Positions 1 to 17,055 of a stretch of DNA of 25,143 bases are shown one piece after another. Made by a program: the position numbers and the translations under genes. Position 1 is the stretch's first letter. Each line of letters starts with the position of its first letter. Source of the stretch: Chromera velia (Eukaryota; Sar; Chromeraceae); the NCBI GenBank assembly GCA_018398765.1, contig JAHBMJ010001868.1, positions 1 through 25,143 of the forward strand, given 5' to 3'. The notes beneath the pieces were generated by a model. The model saw nothing but the letters and a program-made list of their open reading frames with translations, did no database searches and was not told the DNA's origin.

Positions 1-545
1 AGGGAGAGGGAGAGAGAGAGAGGGAAGGAGGGAGAAAGAGAGAGAGGGAGGGAGGGAGAAAGACACATACAGAGGGAGAGAGAGGGAAAAGGAGAGAGAG
101 AGAGAGGGAAGGAGGAAGAAAGAGAGCGAAAAAGAGAGAGGGAGGGAGGGAGAAAGACACATACAGAGGGAGAGAGAGGGAAAAGGAGAGAGAGAGAGAG
201 GGAAGGAGGAAGAAAGAGAGCGAAAAAGAGAGAGGGAGGGAGGGAGAAAGACACATACAGAGGGAGAGAGAGGGAAAAGGAGAGAGAGAGAGAGGGAAGG
301 AGGAAGAAAGAGAGCGAAAAAGAGAGAGGGAGGGAGGGAGAAAGACACATGCAGAGGGAGAGAGAGGAGGGGGGGGAGAGAGAGAGGGAAGGAGGGAGAA
401 AGAGAGAGAAGGAAGGAGGGAGAAACACACATGCAGAGGGAGAGAGAGTGAGAGGGAGGGAGAGGGAGAGGGAGAGAGGGAAGGAGGAAGAAAGAGAGTA
501 AAAAAGAGAGAGGGAGGGTAGGAATGAAGGAAAGAAAGAAGGAAG
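1..545. repeat. Purine-only minisatellite, 94-bp period
   Basis: The plus strand is almost entirely G and A. A 94-bp unit recurs: the marker AGACACAT starts at 61, 155, 249 and 343, and a degenerate copy (ACACACATGCAG) lies near 425. Each unit contains GGGAAAAGG, GGAAGAAAGAGAG and GGGAGGGAGGGAG blocks. It runs off the left edge, so its full length is unknown. No coding potential is visible. Such polypurine tracts can form triplex structures, but nothing here shows that they do. Confidence 0.95.
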
Positions 546-1110
546 GCTCCGTTGAAACGTCATATGGTTACAGAACTTATTCTTAAGACCAAGACGCACG
601 TTCATGATCGAAGAATCATGGAAGCAGTAATTAATCCGTTGCATGCATTGCATTGTATCCACGTGTAAGTAATATATAAGGAATGAGAAAAGTGTTTGTA
701 TCAATGACTATATACGAGTATACTAGTTTGTATTGGACGAACCGCAACTTATCAGACCATATAAACCTTGCATTACAGTGCATCAGAGACTTTAAAATCA
801 AATTTGAGCCGTGTAACGTCGAAACTGGCCTTATTGCACTTGTTATTCCCAATTATATCTATAGACTTAATTCTTTATTTTATATATTTTTCTCTTTAAG
901 CTTTATTTTCTAGCTTTAATACAGAATTATACAGAATAATACAGAATTATTATTATTTATTTTCATTTTTTGAACGACCATTTTTTATTGAACCGTAATC
1001 AATCCAGAAAAAATATTCTCGTCATAGGTGAATTCCTGCTCTCTAACATTGTTTTCCTCTAACTTTTTCCATGTTACACATGTTTTTTTTTCTGAACCTT
1101 TTTTTCTCAG
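546..1110. other. AT-rich spacer without a supported gene
   Basis: From about 640 to 1100 the DNA is markedly AT-rich, in contrast with the GC-rich gene that follows. Short ORFs on both strands (about 73-76 codons) show no domain or codon bias. The stretch ends in a long T-rich tract, TTTTTCTCAG at 1101-1110, which looks like a splice acceptor. An 8-bp inverted repeat (ATACCCCC at 1120-1127, GGGGGTAT at 1140-1147) follows directly. Confidence 0.6.
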
Positions 1111-1249
1111 GGCCCCGGCATACCCCCGGAGCCCGTGGAGGGGGTATCCTGCATTCATAGAACAAAAAACTCTACTCCGACGCGAAGTGAATTTCGCTTT
1201 CCGCCGCAGCCTTCTTGAGGAAGAGAAAAAGCAGGATAGACGTATTTAA
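1111..1249 (+). CDS. Possible terminal exon of an upstream gene, product unknown
   Basis: A strong pyrimidine tract with CAG ends at 1110. The following 45 codons are open to a TAA at 1247-1249 and have a mixed, protein-like composition: a Pro/Arg/Tyr-rich start, then a basic and acidic helix-like end with LLEEEKKQD. No ATG is needed if this is a spliced last exon. Earlier exons would have to lie in or left of the AT-rich spacer and minisatellite, and I cannot identify them. It could equally be a chance ORF. If real, its stop lies only about 225 bases before the start of the next gene on the same strand. Confidence 0.3.
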
Positions 1250-1391
1250 CGCCGATCATTGAGAAACGGAAGGACTGGGAATGAGGGTTCAGGTCGAAGG
1301 TGGAAGGTTGGAAAGGGAGTTTGTCTCGCCATAAGTTCGCCAGCTCCAGTCGACGCCAGCCAAGGCTCCTGGTTGCCCATCTGACTGCGCA

Positions 1392-1424
1392 ATGTGGAAT
1401 GAAGATTGTGTGAGTGCAGAGTGA
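1392..1424 (+). promoter_or_regulatory. Possible short upstream ORF in the leader
   Basis: An ATG at 1392 opens a 10-codon ORF that stops with TGA at 1422-1424, 49 bases before the main ATG. If the transcript starts upstream of 1392, it could lower translation of the PAS gene. No TATA box or clear start site is visible, so this is tentative. Confidence 0.25.
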
Positions 1425-1455
1425 AGTGTCATTCCCGGATCATTCAATCATCTAA

Positions 1456-7407
<5,952 letters not shown>

Positions 7408-7420
7408 CAGAAATGTGGAG

Positions 7421-7426
7421 AATAAA
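7421..7426 (+). terminator. Polyadenylation signal of the PAS gene
   Basis: AATAAA lies 14 bases after the TGA stop, followed by an AT-rich stretch and then G-rich sequence. The position is unusually close to the stop but is the only canonical hexamer nearby. Confidence 0.5.
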
Positions 7427-7953
7427 AGAAGTAATTTAATCCAAAACTACTGAGTAGATTTGATAGACGGGGAGTGGGGAGGGAAGGGAGGGGCATGAGC
7501 AGAAAGACATCAGGGAAAGTACGAACGAAAAAGAACGGAGGAGGGACGGTACGACTATGACCTGCTTGCTTGCTTGCCTTTGCGTTCGTCCTTTGTAGGG
7601 GTCTTCTGTGCCTGTTCGTTCTCTTTTTTGTGCTTTCTTTCCGTCTTTCTGCCTGCTCGCTTTTCGGCTCTGTCAGCTTGCCTGCAGCAGCCACAAAAGA
7701 TGAGAGAGAATGTTTCTTTTTCTGTCGAGAGTCCGTCCATCTAGCCTCTTTCGACTTATGCGAGAAGGCCGTCCGTGCGTCATTCAAGTTCGTTCAACTG
7801 TGTGTGCATGAAAGAAAGGTTGACTTGACTGTTTCAGTCCAAGTGCATCTTCTTCTTTCAAGAAATACGGAAAAGGAGAACTCTCTTTGAGCTGTTCCGT
7901 TTGGCCAAGTAGAGATCTGAAGGAGTGACTTGACTTGCTTTACCTTTCCTGTA

Positions 7954-7975
7954 CTCTCTCTCTCTCTCTCCATCT

Positions 7976-8007
<32 letters not shown>
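7954..8007. repeat. Compound CT then TG microsatellite
   Basis: A run of CT dinucleotides (7954-7978, with one interruption) passes directly into TG dinucleotides (about 7979-8007). Confidence 0.95.
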
Positions 8008-8010
<3 letters not shown>

Positions 8011-10160
8011 GTCTCTTCAATGCGTTTGTTGACAGACCATGAGTGGATCAGAACATGCAAGCGCGCGTGGGGGGAAAGGTCCCATGGGCTCGATTGATTG
8101 TGCGGCTGGGTGGGTGGTTAATGTATGATCGGGTCACTGGCTGGGAAATGCCTGTCAATTTGGGGGCACAGCAAGCCGCTGCATGTGTGTGCGCGTAGGT
8201 GAGCGGTGGGGTGGACGGTTGGTTGAGATTATTTTTCGGTTTGCATGTCTTTCTCTTTTTTCGTTGCGGCATCTGACAGACGGCGCTTTCTTTCTCGTTC
8301 TCCATCCATCCATCCATGCATCCATCCAGTAATCGATGCTCCTTCCTCTTCGCTTATAGGGAGTTTCCTCTTTTTTCTCCTTGTCTCTTCTTTCTTTTCC
8401 GTTCTTCTTCGTGTCTGTGATCGGGGACGGGAGCCCATGCACTCTTTCACTCACTCCACGGCCTGTCTTCTTGGCTTCCTGGCTGCCTGGCTGGTTGGCT
8501 GAGAAGGAGGACAGGCGCCGTCTCCACCCACCACACACACACACGCACATACAACTCAACTTTACTCAAAAGTGGGGCAAGAAGGTCAAGGGGAGAGAAA
8601 AGGAAAAGGGGCAAGCCACGAGGAGAGAATGAGTTAGTTGGTTTGATTGAGTCTCTGTCCGTCTGCCGGCTCTGCCCTCCCTGCGTTCATTGTGTTGTCA
8701 CTTTTTTAAGCAGAGAGACGAAAGTGCTACGGGAGACAGCAAAGGTTGGTTTTGCTCCCTTCCTGCGCTTCTTTCACCTCTCGACCCTCTCTCTGTGTTC
8801 GTATCCTGATTTTTCCTTATGGGTTTTGTTTGCTTTTAGATCGTCGTCTTTCCTGAACCTGGACATTTCCACAGATTCCATCAAAGAATCCGAAAACAAG
8901 CTGCAGGTTCCAAAAGCGCTCCCGTCACTTCACTTCATGAGACCTGACAGTTTTCCTTTCCTTTTGGCCCACTTCTTTTCTTGGTTGCAATGAAACTAGA
9001 TCAAAAGACAAGCAACAAAAAATGCAAGGCTTCGATTCGAAACAGGGAAAGAGTGTTCGACGAGAGTGTTCGACATCTCCCTTTAGCTATTCCCCGTCCC
9101 CTCTTTAATGCGTCTGTTTGGACTGATTGCTCCTGTGCTTCCGTGTGTGTGCCTCTATGTCCTCTTCGGTCGGTCGGTGAAACTCTGCATGTCTGTCTAT
9201 CGATCTTTGCTCTTTTGTGCGTTCGCAGCCTTGCACTCTTTCCTGTCTTTAACCTTCGAATGGTGTGCTTCTCGTGTTTGTTTGTTCATGATAACTCCTT
9301 AGACAGTTCTCACCTGTCTCCTCCTTCGAAAAGAAGAAACGCGTTTAATTCCTTCTCGTGCCTTCCTCCGATGGGCGCATGGGGACATGAACACAGACAG
9401 GCACGGTCAGTTCGTTGCTTGGACAAACCAGTGAGGCGGGGGGGGATAGAAGAAAAACTGCATGTGAAGGGAAAGTCTGATGCTCTTGGTTTAGGGAAAG
9501 AAACCTTTGTACTATCGAGAGAAACAGAAAGGAAGAAAGAAACAAAAAGTGAAAACGGGCTGCATGACTGAAAAGAGCTTGGTTTCAAGGAGAGGAGCGG
9601 CAGAAAAGAGGGGGTGAAGAAGAAGAAAATGATGAACGTTCTGGAAGAAAAGGATGCCCAATGTAGAGAGAGAGAAGCATTTCTTTTTGACCTGCATGGT
9701 TTTTGTTTCCAGTGAGTTGACAAAAAACGTCATGTCATGCGAAATCCCCGAAGGGATGGAACAGCGGAGGAAGAAAGAAAGAACGGGAGGGGAGAAGGGA
9801 TGGAGTGTCACGAGCTTCATCAGATGATATTGCAAGCCTGCATGGTTAAATGTTTGTTGCGGCTTAGAAAATCAGGCCGTTTGCTCGTTGTCTTGCTGAT
9901 CTTCTTTCTCTCTGTCTTTGAGAGAAAAAAGGAAGGACAGAGCGAACCTGGAGGGAGGATGTCTGAAGGATCGACTGAATGAATGTCTGTTTCCACTGGT
10001 GAGAAGGCGGTTTTCATTTTGGGGTCACTTTGGTGCATCTATCTCTATTCTTGTTCTTTTGTTCGAGCTGTATGGCAAAGCAAAGCGCGCTCCGACAGAC
10101 TACAGGGACCCTACAGCACTCCTCTTTCAACGGTTTGTTGATTGACCCTTTCGATCGACA

Positions 10161-10184
10161 CACACACACACACACACACATATG

Positions 10185-10221
<37 letters not shown>

Positions 10222-10227
10222 GGCGGG
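10161..10227. repeat. Compound CA then GA microsatellite next to an assembly gap
   Basis: CA repeats (10161-10200) are followed by GA repeats (10202-10220) and then by a run of N. The assembly probably broke in this simple sequence. Confidence 0.95.
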
Positions 10228-10237
10228 NNNNNNNNNN
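10228..10237. other. Assembly gap (10 N)
   Basis: Ten N characters follow a GA repeat. The round number suggests a placeholder, so the true missing length is unknown. Confidence 0.98.
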
Positions 10238-12190
10238 GGGAACAGACATACAGGCAGACAGACAAACAGAAACAGTGACCAAGGAAGACGGGAAAAGTGG
10301 GAAAATCCATGACCAATAAAATCAAAGCTGCCTGTCTTGTTTCAAGGTGCCTTCCTTTTCCGACCTTGCAAGAGGTCTTTGCTTGTGTTTTGAGGTGTGT
10401 GTCTGTGAGGGAAGACTGGCCGGGGGAAAGAGAGAGAAATCGTGGGTAGGGGGATTTTGGGAGTGCTTAACGTTACACATACAGGCGTGCACTCACACAC
10501 AACTGAGAGGGTGAGGGGCAGGAGAAAAGAGAAGAGAGCTCTCTCTCTCTCTTGTGCCCTGTCCCTTTCTTCATCCTTTCCTTCTGGTCCTTCTGATTGG
10601 ATCGCGTCTTTTTGTCTCTTCGTAAGTATCCTTTCTCTTCTGTCTCTCTGCATTTTGTGGGAAGGGAAAGAAGGGCTGTGCGCGTCTGCATGTCAACAAG
10701 TGATTGGCAAGCTATGGCGTCTTCCCCCCCTTCCGCTTTTTCTCTATCTTCCTCCTTTCTTCTCTCCCTCTGGCATCGTTCTTCCTTCCACGAGAAGGAT
10801 TGAAAGCAGTGAAACACTCTGGCCTGAATCTCGCACTTACACCACTTTTGTCTATCTTTCTTCTGCTTTCTCTCGGGCTTTCTCTGCGCCTATTGTCTGT
10901 TTCGTGTCTTTCGTAAAAAAGAGAATGGAGAATTTTTTCTATCTTTCTTTGTTCCTTTTGAATGTCCGTTGTCTCCTCCTACTGTCATTTTAACATGTAC
11001 TCATGAGGCTGGCTGGCTTTTTTTAGCGCTCTTGCTCTCCATTTGGGGGATCTACCTGTCTGTTTGTCTGTGTGTCTGTATGTTGAAGAAAAGAAAAGAA
11101 TACGTACCGTCTGTCTGTCGTGTCTAATCGCTTGCACTGTCAAAAGGGTCGGGGGTTGCAGTCTGCTTACTTCCACAACACAAGCAAGGTCCTTGTTTTC
11201 TTCCCTCATGCATTTTCTTCGTCTCGATGTGTTTGTCTAGGTGCATGGCTGTTCTCTGTGTCTGCGTGCTCGAACGCACTCAAACAAGCATAGAAGCTGG
11301 GAGAGCCGCGACAGAGCTCCAGCCATTGGTCGGAATCAGTGTTGTACACGCGAATGAAGCACAAAAGAAAGCAAGAAAGAAGAAAGGCGGCAAACAAAAG
11401 AGAGAGAGAAAGAGAGAAAGAAATCCTCCAGAAGTATGAAGCCGTTGGAACAGACAGATCGAAAGACACATGGATCAATCGACAAAAAAAAGAATCAGAC
11501 AGACAGACGGGCAGACAGACAGACAGACAGGCGGGCAGGCAAGCAAGCACAAAGGCACACGCGTACGCACGCACGTGTATGTCTGTTCTGCTTCATGGTT
11601 TGAGGATTGGGTACAACGTATTCGACCAGTGGGATACGCTGAGCTGAACATAAATCCCTTGCTTGACAGGCAAAGGATAAGAAGGAGAGATGGTGAGGGA
11701 TTGAGGGGCAGATGAAATCAGGTTGGAGGGAGGTTTGAGATCAAAGGTCAAATTTATTATACTAGCAGAAGGAAATCCTCAGAAGAAGGGCGTGAACTAA
11801 CCAAACGGCCTTTCATCAATTGGCTCCTTAAGGAGACACCGCATGCATGCATGCATGCTCGGTCGATCGATCCTTCCTTCCCTTCCCCATGAATGCACCC
11901 AACGTTGGATGACCCCAAACAGACAGAGCAGGGAAATGAATGTCAGAAGATTGGCCGGATGGCCAAATTCTGCTTGCGGAAGAATCAGATGAATGATACA
12001 TGTAGTGAATTCATGATAGACTTTCTTTCTTCTTTCTGCTCCTCCCCCTCTGTCCGTTTTCTGGTATCCTCATGCATCTTCTGTCAATGGACCTGTCCAT
12101 GCATCCATCCCCATCCATGCGTGGATGCATGCATTCCACGTCGCTTCAGTGAGATGGTCGAGCAGTTTGCCTCTCCCTCCCCCCTCCCCT

Positions 12191-12201
12191 CTCTCTCTGT
12201 C

Positions 12202-12280
<79 letters not shown>

Positions 12281-12293
12281 CGCTCGCTCGCTC
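12191..12293. repeat. CT / CTGT / CTCG compound microsatellite
   Basis: The tract consists of CT runs, then CTGT repeats (about 12224-12246), a pure CT run (about 12247-12277) and CTCG repeats (about 12278-12293). It explains all ORFs overlapping it on both strands. Confidence 0.95.
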
Positions 12294-12787
12294 GTTTGAT
12301 GAGGGAATCGAACAAGGGGGTTTTCATGTGTGAGTGTATGTGTCTGAACCCATCCGGGTCGGAGTTTTGATCCCTCCCGTTTGTCTCAAGTCGCATTCAG
12401 GCGTGCGGGAGTGCTTTTTCTCACTGCTGCGTGTTGGTGTGCCCGCCTTCGATCCTTCTTTCATTTATAGGAAAGGGTACTGCAACTCGATCGGGCTCGG
12501 TGGCTCACAATGACAAAAGGAAAGTCGACATGCATGATGCATGCACGCGCATGGAACACGAAGGCCTACTTTAAAAGACGAAGGCAGCATCGGTCGGCTG
12601 GATCAGGCGATGTGGAGAAAGTAGAGTGGAGCTTCCCTTGGGCCATTGCATGTCTTTGGGTTACAGAGACATGTGCATGAGTCTTGTAAAAGGATCACCA
12701 TTTCCTAGACCATTTCATCATCTTACATCACTATATGGTCACTATGTGTACCTTTAGATACTAGTTTAGATATATACATGAATGTAA

Positions 12788-13207
<420 letters not shown>

Positions 13208-13208
13208 A

Positions 13209-13489
13209 ATTCGGCCGCCGACTCTCATACGATGGGTTCACCACTGGCAGTCACGGTCGTATAGCAAAATGCGGTGGCAGCCGCGGTGCCACAAACCTCG
13301 AGCACTGCTGTGTTTGCAATATACGCCCAACAGTAACAACAGCAAGCTAGACAGCTCCCGCAGCCATCTCATGAGGGCGGTATAGTTTTTAAGACCCCGG
13401 TGCAAGTAAGACCCGAGTCGGGAAACGGAGACGGGGGTGCTACCCCCAGCTTCGGTCATTAGTTTCGGATGGAGACGGGAAAAGTTGGG
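13209..13489. other. Non-coding stretch before the chromodomain ORF
   Basis: There are stops in all frames. It contains a short hairpin, GGGGGT-GCT-ACCCCC at 13434-13448, and otherwise GC-rich unique sequence. If the block downstream is a non-LTR element, this could be its leader, but I see no defined end. Confidence 0.35.
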
Positions 13490-14296
13490 GGGAAGGGCAT
13501 ATAGTTGGGAGTCTTCCTTCCCCTTCTGAACCGATTGGACTCCCGTGGCTGAAAAGGAAATTGTTAGGTCTCCTGGAAGAGAGGGAAGCTCTCAGAAAGG
13601 AGATGTGTGATTTGCGTGCCTGCTTGTCTTCTGTCTCTGTCAATGAGTTGTGTTCTCCCCCAGGCACCACACCTTGCGATGTCTTTGAAATTCTTGATTC
13701 ACTGAAATGGTGTAACATGAAATTCAATCTACGTAGAAAAGGGCACTCGACCCCGTGTTTCTCCTCCTCCCTCTGTCTTTCATAGCAATCGTTTTGATAT
13801 TCTGTCGGAGTGCGCAACGGATGAACGATCTGTGAGCGGCGGCGAACTTGATGCCCTTAGAGGCAAATCAGACTGTCCTTTTCCTCTATTTAATGCTTCT
13901 CCGTCCCTTCATACCCCTGATGTTGATTCTCTTTCCTGTTCCCCTTCCCTTTGCAGTCAGGCACCTTCTCCTTCCGGTGAGGGCTTGTCTGTTCTGTCTT
14001 TTATATCTAATATATTTTTTGTTTCGAAGGAGAGGTCGGTTAGGAAGCGTCGCAGGGGGAAAGGGAAAAAACGTAGAGGAGGCAACCGTAAGTATGGCAC
14101 GTCACAGCAGCCAAGTGAAGCAGTGGAGCCTGCCAGCCCAGAGGCGGAGTGGGAGATCGTATGGGTGCTTCGTACTCGCACGAACGGGGAAGGGGAGGAA
14201 AGGGAATACCTGGTTGACTGGGGCGGGAATTTCTCTCATACGTGGGAGCCAGCAGCAAACCTAAATCACTGCAAAGAGTTGCGAAGGGAGTTTTAG
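13490..14296 (+). pseudogene. Chromodomain protein with coiled-coil, one frameshift (ORF1-like)
   Basis: Two frames combine. One, ending with TAG at 13783-13785, includes a coiled-coil-like stretch (LLGLLEEREALRKEMCDLRA). The other takes over near 13785 and runs to TAG at 14294-14296. The second has a lysine/arginine-rich patch (KRRRGKGKKRR) and then a chromodomain-like end, codons 14147-14293: EWEIVWVLRTR, EYLVDWGG, HTWEPAANL, LRREF. These fit the chromodomain pattern of aromatic residues around a YLVxW core and a TWEP turn; chromodomains read methylated histone tails. Neither part starts with a clear ATG. A non-LTR element's ORF1 or a fragment of a chromatin-reader gene would both fit. Confidence 0.55.
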
Positions 14297-14348
14297 AAAG
14301 AGTGACAGAAAGAGAAAGAGAAAGAAATGGTAGCTGCGGCTAGAATGA

Positions 14349-15179
14349 GGGATACCTCGGTCCGCTTATGTCCGCTTTTCGTTGTTGAATGTGACTGAGG
14401 TGAGAAGTAAAGAAGACAACGGTTCGGAATCCCTTTCCCGTTAGCTGGCTGAGAAAAATCCCGACCTAGCCATGATCTTCACAGAAGTAATGGATGTAAC
14501 GAGGGACATCTCTTGTGGAGGGTGGAAAAGCAAAAACTTCAGCCATCGTGAGTGGTACCGGCAGCAACTAGGTACACACAGAGCAGCCCATGATAGGAAC
14601 GGCAGGAGTGGGAGTGTCTGTGTGCTTATAAAAGAGGAACGGTGGAGCGAGCTGAAACTTAAAATCTCCCTCGTCGGCCCGAGTCTAGTTCGGTCTAGTT
14701 GAAGTGAAGATTATAGTGGGTGGGCGCAGGGTGCATATATTCGGTCTTTACCTTCCCGGGTCCTGGTCCGATCACAGGGACAGTAGGGTCCCTGACCTTT
14801 TGAAGGATATGTTTGGGGGGGTCCCTCTTGAGGCAGACAGGCTGCAAAAGTGGACTGAAAGACCAGCTGACGTACCGTCTTCCTAGTGGTGGTCGGGAGA
14901 CCTGCGCTCTCATATACTCCGTGGACTCCGACTGTGTTTCCGGGATGCAGGTGCACCAAGACGACCGACACATACAGGAGTAAAAATTGCTATGAGCTTG
15001 ATTGCCTCGCAGAAGCCAGCAAAACGACCCATACCATTCTAGACAGACGTCGAAATACTCCAAATTCCCAGATGATCGACTCTTGCCACCCAATTCTGTC
15101 AAGAACGAAGAGAGCCAATGGAGGCCTATTCGTGTACCGCTTGAAGCTAGTGACTTTCATGCGCCCAGATGCTGTATAG
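14349..15179 (+). pseudogene. Degenerate endonuclease-like ORF of non-LTR retrotransposon type
   Basis: The reading begins FSLLNVTEVRSK, has an in-frame TAG at 14442-14444, then continues LAEKNPDLAMIFTEV, GRSGSVCVLIKEE. Near 14695 it shifts frame to KIIVGGRRVHIFGLYLPGSW, and from about 14886 another frame carries TYRSKNCYELDCL. This order (SLLN start, PDL-x-x-E, GxxV, a GRRVxxxxxYxP strand, then TYxxxxxxxxD) matches the endonuclease-exonuclease-phosphatase fold that nicks target DNA in non-LTR retrotransposons. It directly follows the chromodomain ORF, as ORF2 follows ORF1. One stop and at least two frameshifts make it non-functional. No reverse transcriptase follows, so the element would be truncated. 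The call is by pattern only. Confidence 0.42.
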
Positions 15180-16074
<895 letters not shown>

Positions 16075-16243
16075 GTGAGTCGATCAGGTATTCATACTTG
16101 TAAGGCAATCCAGTGAATGAATGCAGTAATCTACATGACCGGCGTCCTCTACTTTCGTGCTGTCTGACTCTCTGTCCGTCACATTACCGTCGATGTCTCT
16201 CTCTCTCTCTCTCTCACTCTCTATGATCTCCCGTCTTTCTTAG

Positions 16244-16288
16244 TCCTCTTCAGTGCTGTCAAGAGTGACGTCTAGACTTCAACCTTAA
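16244..16288 (+). CDS. Possible terminal exon following the acidic fragment
   Basis: A CT microsatellite (16198-16223) and CGTCTTTCTTAG form a strong acceptor ending at 16243. Fourteen codons follow to TAA at 16286-16288, phase-compatible with the donor at 16075. Directly downstream (16297-16318) is a 10-bp inverted repeat, CTCAAATCTG / CAGATTTGAG, and then CAAAT repeats. Confidence 0.35.
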   Translation, partial: SSSVLSRVTSRLQP

Positions 16289-16472
16289 ATCTACCTCAAA
16301 TCTGGTCAGATTTGAGCTTGAAGCTCAAATCAAATCAAATCCTATCAAATCAAATCTGGTCACTAATCTAGGCATGGTTTATACATATATATATACATTA
16401 TATTCTGTCTATCAAGAATGTATATATGTATATATGTAATGTATGTAAACTAATGTTGTAAAAGTTTTCACA
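16289..16472. repeat. Hairpins, CAAAT repeats and AT-rich palindromic stretch
   Basis: It contains the perfect hairpin at 16297-16318, an overlapping GAGCTTGAAGCTC dyad, several CAAAT units to about 16353, and an AT-rich part with TATACATTATATTCT and AGAATGTAT about ten bases apart. A similar TATACATTATATTCT...AGAATGTAT pair occurs at about 24821-24853. It could be the remains of a small mobile element. No coding frame crosses it. Confidence 0.4.
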
Positions 16473-16527
16473 ATTCATAGGGAGCCTGAGTTTAACTCAG
16501 GTGAGTGGATTCTTGCCAACGTGGCCC
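16473..16527 (+). pseudogene. Left half of a coding-like sequence cut by the LTR element
   Basis: The frame reads IHREPEFNSGEWILANVA and then C, and is broken exactly at the LTR start (16528). A possible acceptor, TTCATAG, ends at 16480. Joining it to the sequence after the 3' LTR, with one copy of the 4-bp duplication removed, keeps the frame open (see 22284). The protein family is not recognised. Confidence 0.5.
16524..16527. repeat. Left target-site duplication of the LTR element
   Basis: GCCC directly precedes the TG of the 5' LTR. The right partner, GCTC at 22280-22283, differs by one transition. The exact restoration of a reading frame when one copy is removed supports a 4-bp duplication. 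Confidence 0.65.
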
Positions 16528-16607
16528 TGTTCTGTCGAACTTTCATGCTATAAAATACAAAAGGGTCAGACAGACTAAGAAGTAGTCAAATAGGCAAGCG
16601 GCCCTAG

Positions 16608-16687
16608 CATTCATGATATAGTGGTTAGTATGTACGATTATAACAATCAAAAGGTCCTGAGCGTGGGTTTAATTCTTGTCTACCTGC
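16608..16687 (+). other. tRNA-derived segment in the 5' LTR
   Basis: TGATATAGTGG (16614-16624) matches the Pol III A box with one mismatch, and GGTTTAATTCT (16666-16676) matches the B box GGTTCRANNCC except for two C-to-T changes. They are about 40 bases apart. ATAT and GTAT around AGTGGTTA can pair as a D arm, and GTGGG/CTTGT can pair weakly as a T arm. The anticodon arm is not convincing. It is a tRNA fossil or tRNA-derived SINE head rather than a working tRNA. The same segment is in the 3' LTR at about 21289-21368. Confidence 0.5.
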
Positions 16688-16710
16688 TTTCTAAATCATA
16701 TATTATCATC

Positions 16711-17055
16711 CGAAAGACTTCTTCTTTTAAAAGACTTTGGGACGAAAGACGTCCTCTTTTGAAAGACTTTGGGATGAAAGACTTCCTCTTGTGAAAGACT
16801 TCATGATGAAAGACTTCCTTTTATGAAAGACTTCGTGATGAAAGACTTCCTCTTGTAAAAGACTTTATGATGAAAGACTTCCTCTTATGAAGGACTTTAT
16901 GACAAAAGACTTCCTGTTGTGAAAGACTTTGTGATGAAAGACTTCCCCCTATGAAAGACTTCGTAATAAAAGACTTCTACCCCCGTGAAAGACTTTATGA
17001 TGGCCTGTATCACCACATGATGGCCTGTATTACTGCGTGAAAGACTTTTCGAAAG
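16711..17055 (+). repeat. GAAAGACTT tandem array in the 5' LTR
   Basis: About twenty GAAAGACTT units, alternating with short variable spacers (CCTCTTGT, TGGGATG, CGTGATG), form a higher-order period of roughly 31-33 bases. The array lies in the presumed U3 region, where tandem blocks often act as enhancers. It also explains the repetitive minus-strand ORF here. The 3' LTR carries the same array at about 21391-21735. Confidence 0.85.

Larger units (their letters stand above)
7427..12660. other. Gene-poor, microsatellite-rich spacer
   Basis: No ORF here shows domains or steady codon bias; the longest (8981-9571 plus, 9310-9723 minus) are low-complexity. The DNA alternates between blocks rich in pyrimidines on the plus strand (about 7560-9300 and 10550-11030) and purine-rich blocks (about 9400-9800 and 11340-11530). 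Smaller items include CATC repeats (8306-8330), GACA repeats (11497-11530) and GCAT repeats (11841-11858). No tRNA or rRNA is recognisable. Confidence 0.6.

Noticed and set aside
8981-9571. 196-codon ORF on the plus strand
   Set aside because: Cys/Ser/Leu-rich in the first half and Lys/Arg/Glu-rich in the second, following the pyrimidine/purine skew of the DNA. No domain or usable splice context.
10014-10325. ORFs across the N gap
   Set aside because: They are built from CA/GA repeats and unknown bases.
16711-17055. CRISPR-like array of short repeats
   Set aside because: Units are about 9 bases with short, non-unique spacers, inside a eukaryotic LTR; no cas genes.
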